From JAFGED01 sp964551295 (GTDB lineage Bacteria; Chloroflexota; Anaerolineae; B4-G1), in assembly GCA_964551295.1 (NCBI GenBank), contig CAZKDJ010000145.1:1-10684 (forward strand): a stretch of DNA of 10,684 bases. The letters run 5' to 3'. Position 1 is the first letter of the stretch. Every line of letters begins with the position of its first letter. Made by a program: the position numbers and the translations under genes. The notes below the pieces were generated by a model that saw only the letters and a list, made by a program, of their open reading frames with translations, was not told where the DNA came from and made no database searches. Positions 1-5,839 of the stretch are shown here, one piece after another.

Positions 1-833
1 GTATCGTCAAGCCGGTGCGTGCCCTGGCGGCGGCGGCGCGTCGCGTGGCCGATGGCGACCTTTCCCAGCGTATCGCCGTCACCAGCGACGACGAGCTGGG
101 GGAGATGGCGGCGGCGTTCAACACCATGGCGGCTGAGCTGGAGCGCCAGCACGAACTGCGCCACCGGGCTATGGCCGATATCGCCCACGAGCTGCGCACG
201 CCGTTGAGCGTGCTTCAGGTTCAGTTGGAGTCCATCGAGGACAACCTGACCGAGCCCACCCCGGAGGTGATCGCCGGATTGCAGGGCGACTTGGCGTATC
301 TCAGCCACCTGGTCGAGGACTTGCGGGTGCTCACCCTGGCCGACGCGGGCGAGCTGCACGTCGAGGCCGGGCCGGTGGAGATGGGCGGCTTGGTGCGAGA
401 CGTCGTTGAGCGCATGCAGACGGCGGCCAGGGTAAAAGGGGTTGTCCTGGATACCCACTTGCCCGGTGTCGATCTTGCCGTAACTGGCGATGCGCAGCGG
501 CTGACGCAGGTATTGCTCAACCTGATCTCGAATGCGCTACAGCACACCCCATCGGGCGGACAGATTATCGTCAGCGCGCGGCAGGCTGAAGGCGAGGTGC
601 ACGTGGCGGTGCAGGATACCGGCGAGGGTATTGCCCCGGATGACCTGCCCCACGTTTTCGAGCGCTTCTATCGCGCTGACCGGGCGCGCGGCCGCGATAC
701 CGGCGGCAGCGGCCTGGGTCTCTCCATCGCCAAGAGCCTGGTCGAGGCGCAGGGGGGCACGATCACCGTCGAAAGCCAGCTCGGGCAGGGCAGTGTTTTT
801 ACGGTGTTTCTGCCTCAAGAAAGCACCTTGTAG
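1..833 (+). CDS. Sensor histidine kinase, C-terminal part (HAMP-HisKA-HATPase)
   Basis: This is the cytoplasmic part of a membrane sensor kinase that autophosphorylates on His and passes phosphate to a response regulator, probably encoded upstream outside the window. The frame is open from the left edge, so the gene is 5'-truncated by the window and the first GTG at 15 is not its start. Counting from that GTG, residues 1-45 are the end of a HAMP linker (RVADGDLSQRI, then DELGEMAAAFNTM). HisKA follows with phosphoacceptor H58 in AHELRTPLS. The ATPase domain has an N box with N173 in NLISNALQHT, a G1 box at D201-TGEGI, an F box FERFYR around 215 and a G2 box GSGLGLS at 231-237. All catalytic motifs look intact. 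The overall type resembles BaeS-like kinases, but no signal can be assigned. The TAG stop lies inside the palindromic repeat that separates this gene from the convergent acetyltransferase. Confidence 0.95.
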   Translation, partial: IVKPVRALAAAARRVADGDLSQRIAVTSDDELGEMAAAFNTMAAELERQHELRHRAMADIAHELRTPLSVLQVQLESIEDNLTEPTPEVIAGLQGDLAYLSHLVEDLRVLTLADAGELHVEAGPVEMGGLVRDVVERMQTAARVKGVVLDTHLPGVDLAVTGDAQRLTQVLLNLISNALQHTPSGGQIIVSARQAEGEVHVAVQDTGEGIAPDDLPHVFERFYRADRARGRDTGGSGLGLSIAKSLVEAQGGTITVESQLGQGSVFTVFLPQESTL

Positions 834-874
834 CCGCGGTTTCCGAACCGCGCGATTTGGAAATCGCGGCTACA
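829..874. repeat. Palindromic repeat with TGTAG/CTACA ends, possible bidirectional terminator
   Basis: The ends TGTAGCCGCG (829-838) and CGCGGCTACA (865-874) are perfect reverse complements. The stem continues inward, 839-844 against 859-864, with one G-T pair, giving about 16 bp around a 14-nt loop. Alternatively each half folds alone: CGCGGTT-TCCG-AACCGCG and CGATTT-GG-AAATCG. It fills almost the whole gap between two convergent genes and contains the kinase stop codon. It resembles REP or small MITE-like intergenic repeats and shares its TGTAG ends with the repeat at 3965-4044. There is no T-run on either side, so an intrinsic terminator role is only possible. Confidence 0.75.
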
Positions 875-882
875 GTTCTGTT

Positions 883-1416
883 CTAGTCCCACTCCTGCTC
901 CAGGATGGCGTAGAGATACGAGTCGCGCCACTTCTCCCTGATCCACCGATGCTCGCGCAAGTGACCCTCACGCTGCATGCCGATCTTTTGCATAACCCGT
1001 ACGGAGGCGACGTTGGCCGGGTCACAGGTGGCATAGACACGGTGCAGGCCGAGTTTCTCGAATCCAAAGGCAGTGAATGCCTTGGCTGCCTCAGTGGCGT
1101 ATCCCTGCCCCCAGAAGCGACGGTTGAAGCAGTAGCCGAGTTCGGCCTCCTTGTGATCCGGGTTGATGTAAATTCCCCCGCTGCCAATGAGCCGATTCTC
1201 CGCCTTGAGGACAACGGCAAGCCCATAGTCTGAGCGGGGCTGTTTTTGCCGTTGGTCAAACGCGCGCTGTAGAAATTCTCGCGTGTCTTTTTCTGTATTG
1301 GGACCCCATCCCATATAGCGCACGACCTCTGGAGCGGAGGCGTACTCCTGTATGGCCTGCAGGTCGCTTTCTTCAAACTCGCGCAGGATGAGGCGTTCTG
1401 TTTCCAACGTTGTCAT
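883..1416 (-). CDS. GNAT family N-acetyltransferase (RimJ/RimL-like)
   Basis: This 177-aa protein has the usual length of the Acetyltransf_3 (RimJ/RimL-like) group of acetyl-CoA-dependent N-acetyltransferases. Family members acetylate ribosomal proteins, other proteins or small amines, and the substrate here is unknown. The family opening TERLILREFEESD is at residues 6-18. The middle beta strand AELGYCFNRRFWGQGYATEA (91-110) carries the acetyl-CoA-binding WGQGYA loop. It is followed by GLHRVYATCDPANVASVRVM and KIGMQREG, the typical C-terminal motif B. The ATG is preceded by GGAGGAGAG on the coding strand, and this Shine-Dalgarno starts only 1 base after the leuS stop. Ten bases separate the two genes, so it is almost certainly co-transcribed and probably translationally coupled with leuS. 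It converges on the kinase gene, with the palindromic repeat between them. Confidence 0.92.
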   Translation of the reverse strand: MTTLETERLILREFEESDLQAIQEYASAPEVVRYMGWGPNTEKDTREFLQRAFDQRQKQPRSDYGLAVVLKAENRLIGSGGIYINPDHKEAELGYCFNRRFWGQGYATEAAKAFTAFGFEKLGLHRVYATCDPANVASVRVMQKIGMQREGHLREHRWIREKWRDSYLYAILEQEWD

Positions 1417-1426
1417 CTCTCCTCCA

Positions 1427-3939
1427 TCATTTCGTAACGATATTGATCAGTTGTCCTGGCACGTAGATCACTTTGTGGATTCTCTGGTCGTCGACGTGAC
1501 TTTGGACATTCTCGTCCGACAAGGCCGCTTCCCGAGCTGTCTCCTTCTCGATGTCCGCCGATACCTCGATCCGTGCCCGAACCTTGCCGTTCACCTGCAC
1601 CACCAGCGTGATTGTCTCTTCGGCAGCCAGCGCCGCGTCCCACCCGGGCCACGGCTGTTGGTGCACACTGTAGGGTTTCTCCGTCCGCGACCATAGCTCT
1701 TCGGTGATGTACGGGGCAAAGGGGGCCAGCAGCAGGACGTAGGTGCGCACGGCCTCTGCCAGCTCCGCCGTGATGCCGTGCTCACGATGGTGCGCGCTCA
1801 TCGCGTTCAGCAGCTCCATCAGCGCGGCGATGGCGGTGTTGAACTTGAAGGCCTCCACATCGGCGGTGACGCGCTGGATGGTTTGGTGCAGATGGGTGGT
1901 TAGTTTGGTGGTTGGTTGGCTGACTGGTTGGCTGGCGATGATCTCGTCTGCTAATCGCCACACGCGTTGCAGGAAGCGCTTTGCCCCGGCGATGCCGTGC
2001 GACGCTTGGGCGTCGCCACCCTCCCAGACGGTGTTGTTCTCGAACGGCGCCATGAACAGCAGGTAGATGCGCAGGGTATCAGCGCCGTGGGTCTCGGCGA
2101 CACTATCGGGGGTGACGACGTTGCCCTTGGACTTGGACATACGCGTGACCTCACCCGTCTCTGGATCGCGGGCGTGCATCACACCCTGGCTACGTAGCTT
2201 GGGGAATGGTTCCCGAAATGGAATCAGCCCTGCGTCCGCCATCACCTTGGTCCAGAAGCGAGTGTACAGCAGGTGCATCACGGCGTGCTCCGCGCCGCCC
2301 ACATACAGGTCGGGCGGACCCCATGCGGCCAGCGCTTGTGGGTCAAAGGGGCCGTCGGCGTAATGCGGGCTGACAAAGCGCAGCGCGTACCAACTGGAGC
2401 AGGCAAAGCCGTCCAGTGTGTCGGTCTCGCGCCGAGCCGGGCCGCCGCACTGCGGGCAGGTGGTGTGGACGAATTCGGGGACGTTCGCCAGGGGCGAGCG
2501 GCCATCCTGACCCGGCAGCCATTCCTCGATGTGTGGCAGCAGCACCGGCAGATCGTTCTCCGGCACAGGAACGGTGCCGCAGTCATCACAGTACACGATG
2601 GGGATCGGCGCGCCCCAGTAGCGCTGGCGAGAGATCAGCCAATCGCGCATGCGGTACTGGACCGTGCGCTGGCCGATGCCTCGTTCCTCCATCCACTCGG
2701 CGATGTATCCCTTGGCCTCTTCTGAGGGCAGCCCATCCCACGGGCCGGAGTTGACCATCGTGCCCGGCTCGGTGTAGGCGGCGTTTAGAGGCTCACCGTT
2801 CCAATCCAGCGGTGCTATGACGACCGGGATGGCAATATCGTGCCGCCGGGCAAAGTCCAAGTCCCGCTCGTCGTGGGCGGGCACGGCCATGATGGCCCCG
2901 CCGCCATAGTTCATCAGTACGTAATCGGCCACATAGATGGGGATACGCGCATCGTTCATCGGGTTGATGGCAAACGCCCCGGTAAACACACCGTCGCGGC
3001 CCGCCTGCGCTCGATCCATGTCGCTGCGGCGAGCGGTCTCTTCGGAGTAAGCGTCTACCTCGGCGCGGCGCTCAGGTGTGGTGATGGCAGATCGTTCCGA
3101 TCCGGCCACCAGCGGGTGCTCCGGCGCCAGCACGGCGAACGTCATGCCATAGACGGTGTCGATGCGGGTGGTGTAGACGGAAAAGGTCTCGTCGGTGCCC
3201 GCCACCGCCATCTCGAACGTGACCCCCTCGCTGCGTCCGATCCAGTTGCGCTGCATTGCCAGGATGTGCTCTGGCCAGTCCAGCCTCTCCAGATCGGCCA
3301 ACAGCTCGTCGGCGTAGGCGGTGATGCGAAAGTACCACTGCTCCAGGTCGCGCTTGTGTACCGGCCCGTGGCAGCGCCAGCAGGTTCCGTGCTCGATCTG
3401 CTCGTCGGCCAGGACGGTCTTGCACTCTGGGCACCACCACTGGCGGCCCGTGGCGCGGTAGGCCAGCCCGCGCTTGTACAGCAGCAGGAAGAACCACTGC
3501 GTCCAGCGGTAGAAATCGGGCGTGCTGGAGTTGATCTCCCGTTCCCAGTCGTAGGAGCAGCCGATGCGCGTCATCTGGCGGCGATAGTTGGCCGCGTAGC
3601 GCGTGGTCGTCTCGCGCGGGTGGACACCCTTCTTGATCGCCTCGTTCTCCGCCGGCAGCCCGAAGGCATCCCAGCCCATCGGATGGAGCACGGCGTGTCC
3701 CCTCATTCGATGGTAGCGTGAGATGACGTCGGTGGGCACGTAATTGCGCCCGTGGCCCACGCTCAGGCCGTCGCCGGAGGGGTAGGGGAAAAAGTCGAGG
3801 CAGTAGAAGGTTGGTAGACTGGTATCTGGTAAACGGGTAGTTGGGTCGGGTGTGCGATAGATGCCGGTTTCGGCCCAGCGGTTTTGCCATTTGGCCTCGA
3901 TGGCCTGTGGATTGTAGGTTTCTACTTGGTAAGCCCCAT
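1427..3939 (-). CDS. leuS: Leucyl-tRNA synthetase, with an apparent frameshift right after the start codon
   Basis: This class I synthetase charges tRNA-Leu and hydrolyses mischarged products in its CP1 editing domain. In full-length numbering (837 aa) the N-terminus reads YNPQAIEAKWQNRW (9-22), then FPYPSGDGLSVGHGRNYVP with the HIGH equivalent SVGH at 60-63. Next come a zinc module (CPEC...CWRCHG), the editing domain (TTRIDTVYGMTF, GGGAIMAVPAHDERD), a second Cys cluster (YCDDCG, CPQCGG), RMSKS at 600-604 and the C-terminal VQVNGKVRARIEV. The length is normal for bacterial LeuS. Only the start is abnormal. The uninterrupted frame begins after a TGA at about 3944, and its first standard start is a GTG at 3760, inside the HIGH region, too late for an active enzyme. 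The well-placed ATG at 3939 is out of frame by one base and meets TAG after five codons. One extra G in the G4 run would give MGAYQVETYNPQ. The coordinates assume this. Confidence 0.9.
1888..1936 (-). repeat. Low-complexity insert inside leuS
   Basis: On the + strand this stretch is made of TGGTTGG-like words. The 9-mer GGTTGGCTG occurs twice 12 bp apart (1914-1922 and 1926-1934). In LeuS it encodes SQPVSQPTTKLTTHLH, a Gln/Pro/Thr-rich patch between two alpha-helical segments, after the RMSKS loop and close to the anticodon-binding domain. The reading frame is kept, so it looks like a tolerated linker expansion. Confidence 0.55.
3809..3849 (-). repeat. Degenerate TACC-rich heptad-like repeat in the leuS N-terminus
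   Basis: On the coding strand the word TACC recurs every 7-8 bases (CTACCCG, TTTACCAG, ATACCAG, TCTACCA). It encodes DPTTRLPDTSLPT just before the conserved FYCLDFFPYPSG strand. The family normally has a shorter linker here, so this looks like a small in-frame expansion. Confidence 0.45.
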
Positions 3940-3956
3940 TTGCTCATACCTCCTTG
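3937..3956 (-). promoter_or_regulatory. Ribosome binding site and presumed ATG of leuS
   Basis: On the coding strand CAAGGAGGT (3956-3948) lies 9 nt before an ATG at 3939-3937, which is ideal spacing. A second ATG at 3947 lies only 1 nt after the Shine-Dalgarno and opens a different, shadow frame. The context AAGGAGG...AGCAAATGG also occurs at the start of the acetyltransferase remnant at 4160, without the TATG insert. This supports the ATG at 3939 as the ancestral leuS start. Confidence 0.6.
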
Positions 3957-3964
3957 GATTTGAT

Positions 3965-4044
3965 GTAGGGCGGCAGGCAACCGCAGGTTGCACGCTAACC
4001 GCCGGTTCGGAGAATTGCCGGGTCGGATAGCAAATCCGACCTAC
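3965..4044. repeat. Compound palindromic repeat with GTAGG/CCTAC ends
   Basis: The outer arms GTAGGGCGG (3965-3973) and CCGACCTAC (4036-4044) pair with one mismatch. Inside are three further hairpins: GCAACC-GCA-GGTTGC (3977-3991), AACCG-C-CGGTT (3997-4007) and GGTCGGAT-AGCAA-ATCCGACC (4021-4041). The element lies between cysS and leuS and supplies the TAG that ends the truncated acetyltransferase frame. Its ends match those of the repeat at 829-874, so both may belong to one REP/MITE-like family. In the operon mRNA it would form a structured intercistronic segment. Confidence 0.7.
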
Positions 4045-4160
4045 TGTGGCATAACCGTGATGGCCTCATTCCCGGCTAGTTCCTGGACCGGAGGCGCATC
4101 GACCAGAGTGAATTGCCTCAGTAAGAGACGTTCTGTAGTGAACGCGGGTTGTTTATCCAT
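4041..4160 (-). pseudogene. Truncated GNAT acetyltransferase, N-terminal remnant
   Basis: The frame opens with an ATG at 4160 behind a strong AAGGAGGAG Shine-Dalgarno. It encodes 39 residues including TTERLLLRQFTLVDAPPVQE, the recognisable N-terminal strand and helix of RimJ/RimL-type GNAT acetyltransferases, which are normally about 170-190 aa. Soon after AGNEAI the homology stops, and the TAG that closes the frame is part of the palindromic repeat. No remaining GNAT sequence is seen before the leuS Shine-Dalgarno. The ATG overlaps the cysS stop (ATGGATAA), so the intact ancestor was probably translationally coupled to cysS. It is distinct from the intact GNAT downstream of leuS, which belongs to a different subgroup by its N-terminal sequence. 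A functional 39-aa peptide is unlikely. Confidence 0.7.
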
Positions 4161-5607
4161 TTGCTCCTCCTTGTGTCGTTCTTCGCCATCGCGTACCCGA
4201 TGGGGTGTCCTCGATTTCATAGCCGTGTCGCCGGATGGTTCTGCGCAGCGCATCGGCGGTTACCCAGTCGCGGGCGGCACGGGCGGCCTCGCGTTGCTGG
4301 ATCAGCGCGGCGATCTCGGCGGGCAGCGTTTCGTCGACTTTGACGGCGTTGGCCAGTTTCAGTCCGAGCACCTGGTCAAAGTTCAACACTGCGTCGAGCA
4401 GCGCGCGTTTTTCGGCTCCATCAGTGGCTCGATTGGCTGCGCGGATCGTCTCCCACGTCACGGCCAATGCCTCGGGGGCGTTGAAATCGTCGGCGATGGC
4501 GGCTTGGAAACGTTCGGTGAGTGCATTCTCCCTCCCCCAGTTTGGGGGAGGGCTGGGGTGGGGGCTAACCGCTCGAGTCTCATCGGCCAAACGGCGCACG
4601 TTCTCCCGCAGGCTGCACAGCCCTTCAGCGGCGCTATCCATTCCGGCCCACGAGAAGGTCAGCGGCACGCGATAGCTGGCGGTGAGACAGTGGGTGCGAA
4701 AGGCCAGCGGATCGAACCCGCGCGCGGCCAGGTCGCCGACCACCAAAAACTCGCCCGACGATTTGGACATGCGCCGGTCGTCCTCGCTCCAGCGCAGGAA
4801 GCGCCCGTGCATCCAGACGTTGACGAACCGCTTGCCGGTGGCCGCCTCCGATTGGGCGACCTCGTTAGGGTGGTGGGTGGCGATGTGATCCTCGCCACCG
4901 GTGTGCACGTCCAGTGTCTCGCCCAAGTATTTCATGCTCATCGTCGAGCACTCGATGTGCCAGCCGGGAAAGCCGCGCCCCCAGGGGGAATCCCACTGCA
5001 TGATGTGGGTTGGCGTCGCCTTGCGCCACAGGGCAAAGTCGGCCGGGTGGTGCTTCTCCGGGTTGACCTTGACGCGGGCGCCGGCGCGCAGCTCATCCAG
5101 GGTCTGTCCGGAAAGCCGCCCATAGTTTGGGAAGCGGCTGACGTCGAAATAAATGCCGTCTCCGATCTCGTAGGTGTAGCCTTTGTCCTCCAGCTGTTGC
5201 ACCAGCTCGATCATCTCCGAAATGTGCTCGGTGGCCTTGCACACGACGTGCGGGCGTAGAATGTTGAGCGCGGCGCAGTCCTCGAAAAAGAGCTGTGTGA
5301 AATGCTCGGCGATCTCCCACGGGTCGCGGCCCGCCCGCCGCGCGCCGACCAGCATGCGGTCCTCGCCCTCGTCGGCGTCGGAGGTGAGGTGCCCCACGTC
5401 GGTGATGTTCATCACCTGGCGCACCTGGTAGTCCAGGTACTCGAACCCGCGCCGGATCAGATCGGCAAAGATGTAGGTGCGCAAGTTGCCGATGTGAGCC
5501 TGGTCGTAAACGGTGGGGCCGCAGTTGTACATCCGCACCCTGCCCGGCTCGATGGGGCGAAAGGCCTCTTTGTGGCGTGTCATGGTATTATAGATCTGGA
5601 TGTCCAT
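4153..5607 (-). CDS. cysS: Cysteinyl-tRNA synthetase
   Basis: This cytoplasmic class I synthetase attaches Cys to tRNA-Cys. Key elements are visible in order. The opening MDIQIYNTMTRHKE is followed by NCGPTVYDQAHIGN with zinc ligand C29 and the HIGH equivalent HIGN at 38-41. The remaining zinc ligands are C220 (HIEC), H245 and E249 (THHPNEV), at family spacing. The KMSKS loop is RRMSKS at 278-283, and the anticodon-binding helices follow after about 300. At 484 aa it is slightly longer than the usual 460-470, mainly because of a Pro-rich insert at 347-360 encoded by a palindromic repeat. The ATG at 5607 has AGGAG 8 nt upstream. It is the first full gene of a cysS - GNAT remnant - leuS - GNAT operon. 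Expression probably depends on the terminator and small open frame in its leader. Confidence 0.96.
   Translation of the reverse strand: MDIQIYNTMTRHKEAFRPIEPGRVRMYNCGPTVYDQAHIGNLRTYIFADLIRRGFEYLDYQVRQVMNITDVGHLTSDADEGEDRMLVGARRAGRDPWEIAEHFTQLFFEDCAALNILRPHVVCKATEHISEMIELVQQLEDKGYTYEIGDGIYFDVSRFPNYGRLSGQTLDELRAGARVKVNPEKHHPADFALWRKATPTHIMQWDSPWGRGFPGWHIECSTMSMKYLGETLDVHTGGEDHIATHHPNEVAQSEAATGKRFVNVWMHGRFLRWSEDDRRMSKSSGEFLVVGDLAARGFDPLAFRTHCLTASYRVPLTFSWAGMDSAAEGLCSLRENVRRLADETRAVSPHPSPPPNWGRENALTERFQAAIADDFNAPEALAVTWETIRAANRATDGAEKRALLDAVLNFDQVLGLKLANAVKVDETLPAEIAALIQQREAARAARDWVTADALRRTIRRHGYEIEDTPSGTRWRRTTQGGANG
4530..4564. repeat. Palindromic G/C-rich repeat inserted in frame in cysS
   Basis: CCCTCCCCCA (4530-4539) and TGGGGGAGGG (4543-4552) form a perfect 10-bp stem around GTT, followed by CTGGGGTGGGGG. 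In CysS this encodes SPHPSPPPNWGREN, which is not part of the family fold and sits in a linker after the catalytic core. It has the look of dispersed palindromes that occasionally insert in frame in bacterial genes. Confidence 0.65.
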
Positions 5608-5627
5608 CGTGCTTGCTCCTGGTAACG

Positions 5628-5654
5628 AAAAAGCCTCCCGCTTGGGGAGGCTTT
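5628..5654 (-). terminator. Intrinsic terminator in the cysS leader (attenuator terminator)
   Basis: On the coding strand AAAGCCTCCC (5654-5645) pairs perfectly over 10 bp with GGGAGGCTTT (5639-5630) around CAAGC. The U-run covers 5632-5628. It ends 20 nt before the cysS ATG and just ahead of its Shine-Dalgarno. No gene ends here, so termination would cut off the cysS message. This makes an attenuation role more likely than simple gene separation. Confidence 0.85.
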
Positions 5655-5696
5655 GTAGCAGATAGATTGAACCCGGCGTCAGCGCGCTCCCAAGCG
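5639..5696 (-). promoter_or_regulatory. Candidate antiterminator pairing in the cysS leader
   Basis: On the coding strand CGCTTGGGAG (5696-5687) is complementary to CTCCCCAAGCG (5649-5639), giving 10 base pairs with a single bulged C. The second strand covers half of the terminator's left arm, all of its loop and one base of the right arm, so the two structures exclude each other. The first strand lies in codons 25-28 of the 29-codon leader frame, where a ribosome finishing that frame would cover it. Confidence 0.5.
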
Positions 5697-5768
5697 ATGA
5701 TGGCCCCTCTCAGAGAGGAGCTTATCACAAAGGCTCATCAGGGTGCTGGCGAAAGGTTGGGTCGTCAT
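5679..5768 (-). CDS. Putative 29-aa leader peptide of cysS, with a single Cys codon
   Basis: A short frame of 29 codons starts at an ATG (5768) with GAGG 8 nt upstream and ends at TGA (5681-5679), 25 nt before the terminator hairpin. It begins MTTQPFASTLMSLCDKL and has one Cys codon, TGT, at codon 14 (5729-5727). An 8-bp hairpin, GCTCCTCT-CTG-AGAGGGGC (5721-5703), spans codons 16-22. The arrangement fits a regulatory leader peptide. Ribosomes slowed at the Cys codon would leave the antiterminator strand at codons 25-28 free, while ribosomes reaching the stop would mask it and allow termination. One Cys codon is few for classic attenuation, and no homologue is recognised, so it could also be a chance frame. 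Confidence 0.45.
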   Translation of the reverse strand: MTTQPFASTLMSLCDKLLSERGHHRLGAR

Positions 5769-5790
5769 TTAATTTTCCTCAACTGACCAC

Positions 5791-5819
5791 ATTCTACCAC
5801 AGTTTTTGGGTGATGACAA
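5791..5819 (-). promoter_or_regulatory. Sigma70-type promoter of the cysS operon
   Basis: On the coding strand TTGTCA (5819-5814) and TAGAAT (5796-5791) are separated by exactly 17 bp, a near-consensus housekeeping promoter. Transcription would start near 5784, giving a leader of about 177 nt before cysS. The region just downstream of the exported-protein gene shows no other terminator, so readthrough from that gene would also enter this leader. Confidence 0.7.
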
Positions 5820-5839
5820 GAGTTTTTCTCGTAAACGGT

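Noticed and set aside
532..1233. + strand open frame crossing the kinase end and the GNAT gene
   Set aside because: It is out of frame with the kinase, antisense to the GNAT gene, and its translation is low-complexity without family features.
3072..3980. 302-codon open frame on the - strand that includes the ATG nearest the leuS Shine-Dalgarno
   Set aside because: It runs in another register through conserved leuS coding sequence, its translation is Arg/Pro-rich without any family signature, and its ATG is only 1 nt from the Shine-Dalgarno.
2840..5259. Long + strand open frames opposite leuS (2840-3721) and cysS (3988-5259)
   Set aside because: They are antisense to well-supported synthetase genes and show no recognisable domain; long opposite frames are expected in GC-rich genes.
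5651..5680. tRNA-like GGGTTCAATC in the cysS leader
   Set aside because: The T-loop-like word is not flanked by a paired T-stem, and no acceptor or anticodon arm can be drawn.
5607..5784. T-box riboswitch in front of cysS
   Set aside because: The position and terminator fit, but no T-box core (TGGNACCGCG-like) and no recognisable Stem I elements were found. A covariance-model search would settle it.
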